DNA of 24,338 nucleotides from assembly GCA_000444245.1 (NCBI GenBank), contig ATSW01003380.1:1-24338 (forward strand), in the 5' to 3' direction. Shown piece by piece: positions 10,801-22,800 of this stretch. This stretch comes from Botryllus schlosseri (Eukaryota; Chordata; Ascidiacea; Stolidobranchia; Styelidae). The notes under the pieces were generated by a model that was given only the letters and a program-made list of their open reading frames with translations, was not told the DNA's origin and made no database searches. How positions within the stretch are numbered: the first letter of the stretch is position 1; each line of letters begins with the position of its first letter. The position numbers and the translations under genes are program-made.

Positions 10801-13800
10801 ATTACCAAGATAATAAGTCAAATTGTGAATTTTTTAGATATAAGCTAGGCAAATTCTAGTACCCCTGCCACTCAATTCCGAGATGAGTATAAAGCCTTTA
10901 GTCGAGTATTCGAGAGTCACCTATTTTGACGTCATAACAGGAATAATGACATCCTGACCACCATCACTTTATCTGCGATTCCTGTTCATGCTGCGGGCTG
11001 ACCGCAGCAATGTGGTTTCCATGAATATTTCTAGCCTTGTGCTGAATATATTACATGCCATAATACTGGGGTTACCATATTTTGAGATCCGAAAAAGCGG
11101 ACACTTTTCACAAGTTACAGAAGGACGTGAACACGTTTTTTTTAGTCAACCTCGCCGTCAAAATCCAGATTTCGGGTCATGTATGGTATTTTCTGTTGTC
11201 CATGTCCATTGCCCATTACCCTGGCTCTTGAAGCTACAAAATAGGACGAATTGCAAAAAAGGAAGACATATTTAGGCGTCCTCGGAGGACATATCCGATT
11301 TCTTGAAAAAGGAGGAGAAATCGTCCTAAAGGAGTAAGTATGGTAGCCTTCCATAATACAACCAATAGCGGTTTGAAGGCTGAGCGGTGGAAAGAAGGCC
11401 AACAGAGGTGGTCAGTTATGAAGTACCTGTACTGTTCCAGGCTTTGTCTCGCTGTACTATATACTCGAGCGTTTATGTTGTCAGACCACTGCTACTTCAA
11501 CGTTTCTGCTGTTATACAAAACTAGGCCTAGAATACTTTTTGTTTTACTTAATTGCATATGCCGCTGGACAAGGAGTGTACAGAAATGGCATTGTAAGGC
11601 TTCCTAAGTTTTGCACCACCCCTCCGTGCTATACTGAACCAAACGGGGAGCCCGGGATACCGATTGAACCCATGGCCTACCGATGGCCGGACACTTCACC
11701 GTTACGATATCTCGACATAGTAAGTAAACGTCAGCATACCTGACACGGTGGAAGTGTTAGCGCCGTATTCCTTAAACAACCTGTTGACATCCTCGCTGAC
11801 TTTAATGTCTTGAAACATCCGCGCGAGCTTATTCACGTAATCCGCCGGCATGCCGACCTGAACATCCCCCCGTTCGTAAGAGCGACAAAAGAGACACACA
11901 GACAGACAGACACCTCTCGCAGCCATTCCACCATGCTCTCTTCCTTGTCGTTGTCGGCCGAAGTCCCGAGAATGAGCCGCCTCGTCAGATGTGCTTTGTG
12001 GTACTTCATGAATACGTCCTTGTTCGAAACGTATTTCAACACTAGCAGCTGAAAAAGTACTGCTAATTTTTCTGCGTACTTGAGCATTTTTATGTAGTTT
12101 TTCCAATTCTCTACTAGTTCCTGACAATTACCACTGACGAATGTCAGCCGAGAATATTCGGGTTCATTTCAATATGAACACGCTGTTTAATTGTATATTG
12201 AAGTTGTGTAACTCCAAGAAGCTCTTCTTCTTATACTTGTAACACTCACCACGTCCTTGAGCTTTGACTCAATCTCGTCTGACGAGAGTTTCTTGCTCAT
12301 CGGGGTTTTACGCAGCAGCATATCACAGTAGTTGGCGAGCAGCTCTGGACAGCGGGACTCTGGCGGAATTTTGGAAGAAGACCTTTTAAAAGAATAGGGG
12401 AAACTGCTGCATTACGAGCTATGGCAGCTGTCTGTCTTAATACGATATAAAATTCTAACGACAATCAGAAGGGAGTGTTGATTGTAATGATTCGAGGCGA
12501 GTAATGAGAGACAATCGTCTTAGAGCAGTCGAAATATACATCCTGTTCCACTCAAGAGCTATATCATCAACAAGATTTATAGTTTCCAAACTTTTTCCCA
12601 CCGTGGAGACCTTGATTGAACATATCACAGCCTCCAAAATAGGTACCGTAAAACGGAAATATATACGCTAATGAAGATGGTATTCCTGTGAATCGTGATC
12701 AAACCGCTGAACCCGCAGCATTGTCACAAATTACAATGAAATACTTTTGGTCAAGAAAATACATAATTGTCTTTGATGTAGCGCAAAACTGGCGTTATTT
12801 TGTTTGTGATCGCATAAAACGTACGTATTTGTGTTTTGCATATCATCCATACTCTTATGGCATTACCATGATCGATACTCGAGTCCTCAAGTGTAAGTCT
12901 GATACTCGATTCAATTGAGTTGCATTGAAATGAGCATGCGTTCTTAAATTTGGACCCAGCAGAAATACAATTGCATTTATTCGCTTATCGTGACTGGATC
13001 CAGAATGCAACATTTGAGAAGGTGGGATAAAATTTAGGTAAGGGTTGAGTAGGTTTAGCATTCGGTTAGGGTTAGGTACCGGCTAAATTCTAGGTTAGGG
13101 TTAGTTTGGGGTTATGAAGTCACATACTGAAGTGGCGCATGCTCAGCTGCGGCTTTCGATTGTCTCGATGATCAAATGCCGGGCAGCCATACTTTATGTG
13201 TGTTATTGCGATAAATTAAGCTTACAATCCATCGCCACGAATTGAAAGTGCCAGTTAAAAAATGTGATATTTCTATAATCTGCTTTATTGGCAAAAATGT
13301 GATGTAAAAATTCTGGTTTTGGTCAGGCATTAACCATGACCACTGAAACGCAAACAGATTATAGTTATTATTCTATCTACACAATCTTGTGTGACGTTAT
13401 AGAGCTAACAAGCAAAACGCATTCCCCAACAAATTGACGCACACCCCACTAAAATAAGAACTATCTTGTCGCCGAGTGTACTTACGGTTTGCCCTTCGAG
13501 TTTAAATCCAGCTCGAATATTGCGGTGTCGTTGACGACCTGTTCGAAGGCCTTGTCTCTGGCCGTGAGAAACCGCGGGTCGTCGTCAAATGAACAGGATA
13601 CTAATGAGGAAAATTTTTTGAACAGCGACAACAGCTTTTCGATGTACTTCTCCGAATCCTGAAACACGCAGATCGGGAATTATTACTCTTGCCAGCAAAG
13701 GATAGATCATGAGAAAGACCTTATCAGATCAGGTGTATACATTCTAAAGTTAAAACTGCAGAATTGTTCATAAAGAGTCACACGAATTAGGTCTCGAGGC

Positions 13801-16800
13801 ATTTCTATTCATCATTTTCGAGCAAAAACCCTCATGTTCAAGTGAGGGCGAAGAGCCGAGATTACTACCAACACGTTGCCGCCATATTTGCGGACTCGCA
13901 NGCCGATATCGTGCAGAGTCATCTTTCAAAGTTCATCAACTTTCAAGAGAACGCTGATTTGTGCCGGCAAGTATGTTTTGACATTGCAAAAAAAGTCAAA
14001 ATTTTGTCAAAATTGTAGCGTCAGGTCAAATGTTTACAAAGTCAAAATCATTTTGCGACCTTCGTTTCGTTTGTAAGATGTTTGCACTGTCGTGAACTTA
14101 TCATTTTACATCTTGTAGCCTACTTTATAGGTCTTGTAGACGGCCCATTGTCTGCTCATAGTGATTCATAAACGGTAAAATGAAACAAATAGGTTGACAT
14201 GGTGTTGTGTTCAACGTGTCGCAGTATCCTAACTGAAGCAAGACTGCGTATGCATTGGTTCTTATATCAAGAAACGTATGATGAAAAATTGAGATGTAGA
14301 CACCATTGTCAGAATGAAGCAACACGGTGTGTCACCAGCAGTGTACCCAAAACTTCAGTGCTGCCCGCCAACCACTGCTGCTGTTGAACGTTCTTTCTCC
14401 ATTCCTGGCAAGCTACTTAGTAAGGACAGACACTTTCTATCCGAGAATGAAGCAAAGTATCTTTCGTTATACCACAACAAATTGTAATTGTTTTTACCGT
14501 AATGCATGATGCAACAACTGGAACTCTTAATAGCTCCAGATTTCGTGAAAATTAAGTTTTTCCATGTAAAAATTTGAGTTTTCCAGTAAAAATAGTTTTT
14601 TCAGGCCAGACTACTTCAACCAGAAACGAAGATAAGCAGTATAATTATAACATAATGTGTGAAAACACCTAATTTACATACATGAGGGCAAAATTTTGTC
14701 GTAATGAAGTTTTTTAAGGTAAAAAAATGTCAAAACTATGATTTTTAAGGTCAAAATCTTCTGTTTTTAAGTAAAAAAACTGCCTAACTAAATAGTAACA
14801 ACAAATTCAGTAGGCTCGCGCAGTCTTGGACGACTAGATAATTAGACGAATTAGAGTGAAACGCCGGTAATGTCATTCTAATCTAATTTGTGAAATATTT
14901 CTATGCTCTNATTTGATTTCTAATCGATTTCTGGTTATCCCGAAAATGCTACAGGAGAAATGTATCGCGTGAAACGATCCAAGCTTGGTGTACGGACATT
15001 TTTCGTTCACATGCTATGAGATGGTTCCAAGTCGGATTTGATATGAACTGGACGGACTTTTTCGATGTATTTCTGCCTGATTCAGAATTAAATTCAATTT
15101 ACAAGATTTTACAAATTCAGTAATTCGAATTCCAGTCAAATTTGAAAAAAAAAACTGCAGCAATAATTTTAATTCTAATCTTATTTGTGAATACTGAAAA
15201 TTTTCTGGTCGTCTAACTCTGGACTCGGGATATCGTCATGTGACGGTACTCGCAAGTCTCCGGCCAGACATGAATTTTAGACATGTTTAAATATTTTAGT
15301 ATAATTGCCCTCCCGAGTGCAAGACGCCCCGAGGACGTTAGGCCTTTGAAGACTGTAACCGAGCACAAACCTGTGTTATAACGTCGCGAGACTCGAGCAA
15401 ATGCCTCTTGCCTTCCTCCACAATGAAGTCCTCCAACTTTTGCAAGATGTCGTCGACGCCCCCCTCCACTCGGTCAACGAGCTCAAACATCAAGTTCAAA
15501 TCTTCAAAGGAAGGTCAGAGTCAAAGCCGGCAAAGTAGTATGGAATTGACCCGTTCAATTACGAATGGGATTTGAGACTTTTACCTGAATTCCAAGCACT
15601 AGAGCCGATTGAATTTTTAAAATTTATTATCAAAAATAAAAATGAAAATTTTCATATTTATCTTTCAACCCGAAAGAGCGATGAATAACAATTTTTGCTC
15701 ACTTCAAACCGGCAAAAGCGAAGTTATTGCAGTTCAAGTTTTGAATTTGCAAAAATAGCATTAACGGTGGGTAATCCCAGAATTATTAATGAAAATCTCA
15801 AATAACTTCGCTTCTACGGGTTGGAATTGCGTCAGATTTGTTTTGCATCGTTTTTGTAGACCGCTCAACAACTGTACGGGGTTGACGGAAAAATTTGAAA
15901 AATACTTTTATTTATGTGTAATAAATTCAAACATTTCAATTGTGGAGGCTTCTACTAGTTGAAATATTTTTAGGTAATCTAACAAATTAATCAGTGAATT
16001 CCCGGAATCCGGAAAAAAAGTTATTTTTTAACAACCCTATTGAACAGTGACGTATCCAAGAGGTTTTGGGGGAACGGAAATCCCACTTTTCGAAATCCTA
16101 AAAATTTATGTCAAATACGGCCTCTCATATTGACAAATATATCAGTTCAACATAGTAGTTTTTTTGCATAATAGGGCAAATATGCCGCCTTAATGTTATT
16201 TACGAGGTCGAGAACCCCTTGAAAATTGATGGAATTATGCGCAGAAAGAGTGGCCAGGATAGAAAAAGTCATTATATTTCACTAATTTCGTATGCATTCC
16301 GCGCTGCTCAGCTACAATTCACCTATGGCAGTTGCCAAGTATAGTGACTATCTCAATTCCTTCCCTCGATTTCTCTCTAGCCTTGCAAAAACGAGAGACG
16401 CATTTACGGGGACTAGCAAGTCAAAAACCTAACTCTCAAATGGCTACCCCCATCACCATGAAATTTACACAGTCGCTAGATGTGGCTATGATATATACAG
16501 AAAAAAAAAATTTCTACCCTGCAGATTGCGGATTTGAAGGAGAAAAAATGCACCGACAAGGGAAATGCAAAATCTCAAAATTGTAAAGCACTTTTTTCAA
16601 TCTGACGCCTTCTTTAGGAAGTACTAGGACAGTGCTGTGTTATGCTAAAATTTGAAGGAATATGTGCAACCCCTCTTGGAGAAATTTCATTTTGAAATTC
16701 CAAATTTTCAAATTTCAGGTCATTTTTTCAAAAATTTCGCTGTGAAGCTCTGTAATTCAGAGCAAGGTAGACCTAGGCCTAACGACTCTTAGCATAACAC

Positions 16801-19800
16801 AGGGCTCTATGTAAGCTTTTCAAAAAAACCTGAGTGAATACTATACGTCATATATGACATACAAATTTTTGATTTACCATCCAGCTGTTGAACAAAATTT
16901 TACAATGGAGAAAAACGTTAATAAACATTTTACCAGTAATAAAAGATACTAAACCAGTGCCGATGAAATGGAAATTACGAAGTTTTAGTTATGTTTTGGG
17001 TAAGATAAGGCCATGAGGTAAGAGTATAGGTACTATGTTGATATTTCAAGCCAAGAAAAAAATTGAAAATTTTAATATTTTTTCTAAATTTTGACTTGCT
17101 AGTCCCCTTAATGAAAATACTCCATTCAGACTTGAGTGTTCGAATCGTCATACTAGCGCTAGTGCTGACATAAACGTGAAAGAACTAGCTAAATTAAATG
17201 TTTTTGGCTGTGAAAATCTAATGTTCGAGTGTCATTTCAAGCCGAGAAGCGCAAGCTCGCCAGGAACACATCAATTTCTTCAGCGAAAAGAATTGTTGCT
17301 AGATGCGGTTTGGAATTTCATATTTTTGAGGGAGGAGCAACATTACAAGAATCCCGACATCAGGATCATGCCCATTTATCTAGCATTAACAAAAGCAACC
17401 TACCTTCAGTACGGTAGGATTGGATCAGAGGAAGGCACTCGGACAGAAGCTGTTTCAGGAACTTGGTGACGAGAGCGTCGACGACGCACTTTTTCAACTT
17501 CGGCAACGAGCTATCTTCCAAATAGCGATTTGCTCGGGCTTCTTCTTCCTGCAGCTTTTTCCGCGCCTGATCGAACAAAAGCAGGAAGCTGGCTATATTT
17601 GAAATTGCAATAAATGCAATCTTCGGTGATTCAGCCACATATTTCACACGTTCATACGACCATTTACTAATTAATGCGATTCAAAGTTATCTACCAAAGT
17701 GTAGGCCTATATAAGTAGTATAGCTTGAAAAAGTGGGAGTCATCTAAAACAGTAGTCCGCTGATTGGTGCCTGTCCGTGTCAAATAACCTACCGCTTCAC
17801 CGAATGTATTGTATCTGTATATCTCAATAATTCCAAATTGCAAGAAGCTGGAACGCCTGTCCATTCAACGGAGAAACATCAAATTGATTGAGAAACAACA
17901 CATTTGTCTTCATCGTGACACAGCGCTACAACGGCTATATCAAACATTTTACAAGTAGCGAACAGCCCGTTTAAGATCAGTTGTATGTAAAAGTTAAGAA
18001 GACATTTTTTAAACAAAATTCGTCAAATTTCGGCAGTAATTTAGCGACACATGGCAGCATAATAAACGCTAGGAATCAGCAATGTCCCCGTTCTTTCCAA
18101 ATAAACCGAACTATGGTTATTACCAAGACCGCTCCGTGCAAAAACTTTAATAGAACCACACATGCGTGACATCAAATTTCTCATTAGCTGAAGTTTGCCA
18201 TATTTGCTCTCGAGCAGGAGCACAATACATTTGTCGTGATTACATTCTCGGTTGAATTCAATTTTTGAAAATTCATGGGTCCACAAAATTTGTTTGCCAG
18301 GTAAAAACGTTGAGAACCCCTGGTCCAAAGCAGAGCCACCTGAACAAGCAACACAAAGCCCACTCTGGAAGAGTAGTAGTACTTTATTACTGCCTATCTT
18401 ATTTAAATCCTGTGCTGCCACAATCGACGACATTCAATTGAAGTCTATGTTAAGGCAGTTCTACCATTCGCATACAAGAACTTCAATATATCTACTTGCA
18501 TATTTCATGTATTCCAAGACGCCGCGTTCGCTCAGACAGGCGGGTGCCTCGTAGAGGTAGTGATATTCTGTCGTCTTCAGGTAGGCGGATTCAAAATGTT
18601 CCACATATATTCTTAAGTGATCGTTATCGTCCGAGCAGAGATTGACTGCAAAAGATTACAAAGAAATTCACAAACAATTCTACGATTGAAGTCAACGAGA
18701 CTGCATAATGGAGTTTGACCGGTTATGTAATAAATGTCAAGTATAACGAGGAAAAAAAGTACCCATACCCCAAATATATAATATAAATGCAATATACTTA
18801 AAAAGGGTCAATCATAGTGATATGATGACATTCCTATCATCCTCGTCAAAGGGAAATATCTACTTACCCCCACCCAATAGCAACCTAACTAAGAGATCTA
18901 TCGACTACTCGGGACCTATCATCTGGAATGCATTACCACCACATATCCGTGAATTGCCTTATAATAGATTCAAAAAAGACCTACTTGATCACCTCCTGTC
19001 ATTATACTACTAACACTGTTGCCCTACCTCGCCCAGACATTGCTTCATTAATCATTTGCTACCATCGTTTAATTTTTCTTCTATTTTCCTTTCTTAACTA
19101 AACATTTTTTACAGCCAGACTGTTCAGAGTCAAGTGTACCTGTTTGATGCTGGTGTGATCAGACTAGATGACCTTCACGGTCTTATAGATCATTCCTATC
19201 TAATACCGAATACTGTGCATGCATATGTTCTGTACCACCATCACTGCCGTTTGTTATGTATTTTGGTTGGATGAAAATAAAGACTCTCTCTCTCTCTCTC
19301 TTTCAAGAAGTGTGGTCATAGAGTCAGCCGTAGTGATATAATCTTCGAAAGAAAGATGAAGGAAATTGTCACTGCACAAAAGCAAAAATTCACTGCATTT
19401 GCACAGCAGCAAGTCTTAGGGCAGAGAACATAAAATTGGATTGATCACAGAGTCGATTATCACGTTAAATCAGGATATAATAATCCAGGATTAAGGAAAC
19501 CGGTTGATCTCTGCGCATAACATTGATCGAGTTATATTTTTAATTTCATGATTCAGCAAAACTGAACAGATTGTATATACTGCGTGATATTCCTACCTAG
19601 AAGTATTTCCGAAAATGACCACGACAATTGTCTCGTCGGTAATGGTTTCACTCAGCAATCGGACAATCAATGAATTATGCACGCACCGTCGCAGAGAGCA
19701 ATATATCTTATCATTCATTAATCATGATAATTCTACCTATTACAATTGCAATATCCTTTTATCAGCAGCCTGCCGTTTCATTCAACAAGCCGACAACTGA

Positions 19801-22800
19801 CAGCCATAACGTGTTTCCCACTGTGATGCAACAGATCAACACCGCACACAACACCTGATTGAAAGCTCGCGAGACCGCGGGGTAATCATCGTGCGTAACG
19901 TAGCCTCTTCCGGCTTTATATGTTCCGTTCAGAAGTTTTTAATCAGACGGTTTGCATTCATCACAGTTCAGCTAGCTTTATGATCTCCACCCACAATGTG
20001 CCGTGAGTAGCATTTTTTAATCACGCGATTAGAATTTTCCTGGATCAGCTAACTTTACGATCTCCGCCCTCAAAGTATTATGTGACGATGCTTTAATCTC
20101 GGCCAAAATGACGCAAATGAAATCGTGATCAACGGTGAGCTGTTGAATAGGGAAAGTATTTGGCACGGAACTCACCGATATTTATTCAGCCTCAATGAAC
20201 CACAGCTAGCGATATGTGATTAATAATACGGGGAATAACATATTCAGATATTTACAAAGCTGTAGCTTCGTTAAAATAAAAGATGAGATTCTACCGTACG
20301 ACTGTCGCACGCCAATGACAAGCTGCGAGTCAAACGACACTCCTTTCCTTTCGTTCATCACAAGACCCATTGCGCTTTTCTGTAGACGATGCTTGATATC
20401 GGAGAATACGTGCTCGTTCCAGCTATCCAACATCAGCTGCAGAGAAAAAACGCGAGTTAGGCTATAATTAGGGTTGCAATGGCTCAAGTCACGACTCGAC
20501 TCGAGTCGTAGTTTATCGTTGACTCAACTTGACCAGAGTCAATTTGTGCATTGACGTGACTCGAAAAACTTCAACTCAAAAGTTTTTAGACAAATCTACT
20601 TTCCATGTCACACTTAGGATTTCGTAAAGTAGAAAGCAGTTTTAGGACATGTTTGCATCACTTTTATGACATAGGCTACCAGGGGAAAAAGCACATGTCA
20701 CGGCAACTGAACATACTTTCGAAAACTGTTTCAGTGCCGTTGGTTGCTCTCCATCGAGTCGCAAAGATAAGTCTCACAATTTCGAAAGTAGCGACCTCAG
20801 ATTAACAGCTAAAAGTAGGCTGCGACCTAATCCACTTTTTTAGAACTACTCACTATAGTAACTTTCATAGGATCTGCATATTTCAATTCTACTAGAAATA
20901 GTTTTGAGAGACTTTGAAATTGTTACATCTACTTGTAATCGATTAGAAATCCACGATGATACTTCTACTTCCAGTAGAATCACAACACTAACTACTTTGG
21001 CCACATCTAACCACAACCAACCCCAACATGCTTACAATGCAGAAGTTCAGCATATCAAACCTTTCTGACGATATTGCTCTTTCCGTTCTTGCTCTTAACT
21101 CTGACGCCGTCATCCGCATTTTCGAGAGCTTTCTCCAGCGGGCCGAACGGATCCGGAAGAAAAAGCGACTGCTCGAAAAACCGAGTCCACACCGCTATGT
21201 AAACTTTCAGCAGCGAAGAGTCGTCCGCGTTCATCTTCACTTTCTGAAAAAAATGGAAGGCGTCAAACGTGCCGGACCACGTGCCCAAGCGAGCCCCACT
21301 CACGGCTTTACAGGTGAGAATAAATTCCAGGATCATGTTCTTCAGAGCTTCGTGTAGCTTTCCGACACCCACTTCCTCGTCCCACAGGCACGTGGCGTAG
21401 ACGTCCCAGAATAATTTCTGAAACGCGAAGCACCAATATAACCGTGTTAAAAAATTATTCCGTTGCCAGCCAGTCTCTGGATTTTTTCGGGTGGGCGCAA
21501 GATCGTTCAGTGTGGGCACTCAACAATTGTAGGTTACGTGATTGCGCCTAGAATTTTTTCTACTACGGAAAGATATATATTCTTACAGTCAGAGCACTGG
21601 AGACCTCTAAAAATCACCCTCAAAGTATAAATTGACAAAATGACAAAGTATCCAGGCAATATAGTTTTACCAAATCTTCCGTTTCTAAATACAATCTTAT
21701 TATCCTGCTTGTTAGTAACAATTTATCCTAAATTTATAGTACTTCGGCATTGTTATGCAAGAGGGCTATCATTGTCCTGTCCAGTGTCCCGCTACCGCCT
21801 TTCTGCATTTTTATATGTCAATGTTATCGTGATAGAAATATTACCGACAAATTAATTATTAGCACGTTCTAGTGACATTTGAGAGCAATTGGTTCAATTT
21901 AAACATAGTCGGAGTCAAGAGGATCTCAACAATCGTTGACTGAACAGCCCTGGATACAATCACAATGTGCAATCAACAACGCTCGATTGCTTTTGTAATC
22001 AAAGTTGAGGGTAAAGGCTACTGATTGTCTATTCGAATTTCTGCTCAAAGATGACGATCTCGATTGAAACCAGGGAAGAGCATACTTGCCACTCTTCTCT
22101 TGAGACTGACTTTTGGCTGAGAAGCTTCACAACAACTGGTTGCATATCTGGCCACTTGTCATCAAAGCTTTGGGAGTTACCCTGGAAAATAAAATTGCAC
22201 TTTTCAGAATAATTTGCATGATTTGAATTTTAAATTCCCTAGGGAAAAAATGATACAACTTTAAAACTATAAAGTAGCACTAGGCCCAAGTCTCTGAAAT
22301 AGTAGAAGTCATATCATTAAATGCCATTAATTGCACTGAATGAAGTCATTGGATACAAGACGATAGGCGTCTAAGGATCATACATATGTAATTATATATG
22401 CAGAAATGCAATACCAGTATTTAAACGGTCACTAGCTAACCATGACTATTTAATTGACATAATAACAACCCAGTGAATGAACATTGAGTAATGACAGCTA
22501 CAGAAGTCACACATTACAAGGTGTGATAACCTATTCAAAGTATGAAGCTGATGTAGCAGTATGAAAAGATATTCACATTGCAACACCAGGGGAAGTTGGA
22601 ATGAAATGAAAATTTACCAACTGAAGTCATTGATGTAATGACACGCCACAATTGTTTATAAATAATATACATAACAATGCCAATTTCCAACTTTCAGAGA
22701 ACTGTCTGGGAACACCAAATATATTGTGCTCAACAGTCAACATACAGGTATTCCAAACGGCTGTTACTATTGACATTCTCAAATCAACACGATAGCCTAC

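Noticed and set aside
10988-11402. Opposed open frames of 86-95 codons as genes
   Set aside because: They cover the MITE at 11067-11350 in cul5 intron 12 and have no recognisable domain.
11702-12127. 141-residue minus-strand protein
   Set aside because: Only its last part is coding (cul5 exon 12); the rest is exon 11 in the wrong frame plus intron.
13030-13112. True telomere or chromosome end
   Set aside because: The TTAGGG words are few and degenerate, in the middle of a cul5 intron, and bounded by inverted repeats.
16332-16586. 84-codon + frame
   Set aside because: It crosses the left end of the 16408-17107 inverted-repeat element; no domain.
18041-18433. 130-codon minus-strand open frame as a gene
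   Set aside because: It runs across a hAT-like terminal repeat (CAGGGGTTCTCAA) inside cul5 intron 6 and shows no domain.
21055-21519. Single 154-residue protein
   Set aside because: It is cul5 exons 3 and 4 joined through the in-frame 60-bp intron; CUL5 homology stops and restarts exactly at the splice sites, and the first residues lie before the exon 3 acceptor.
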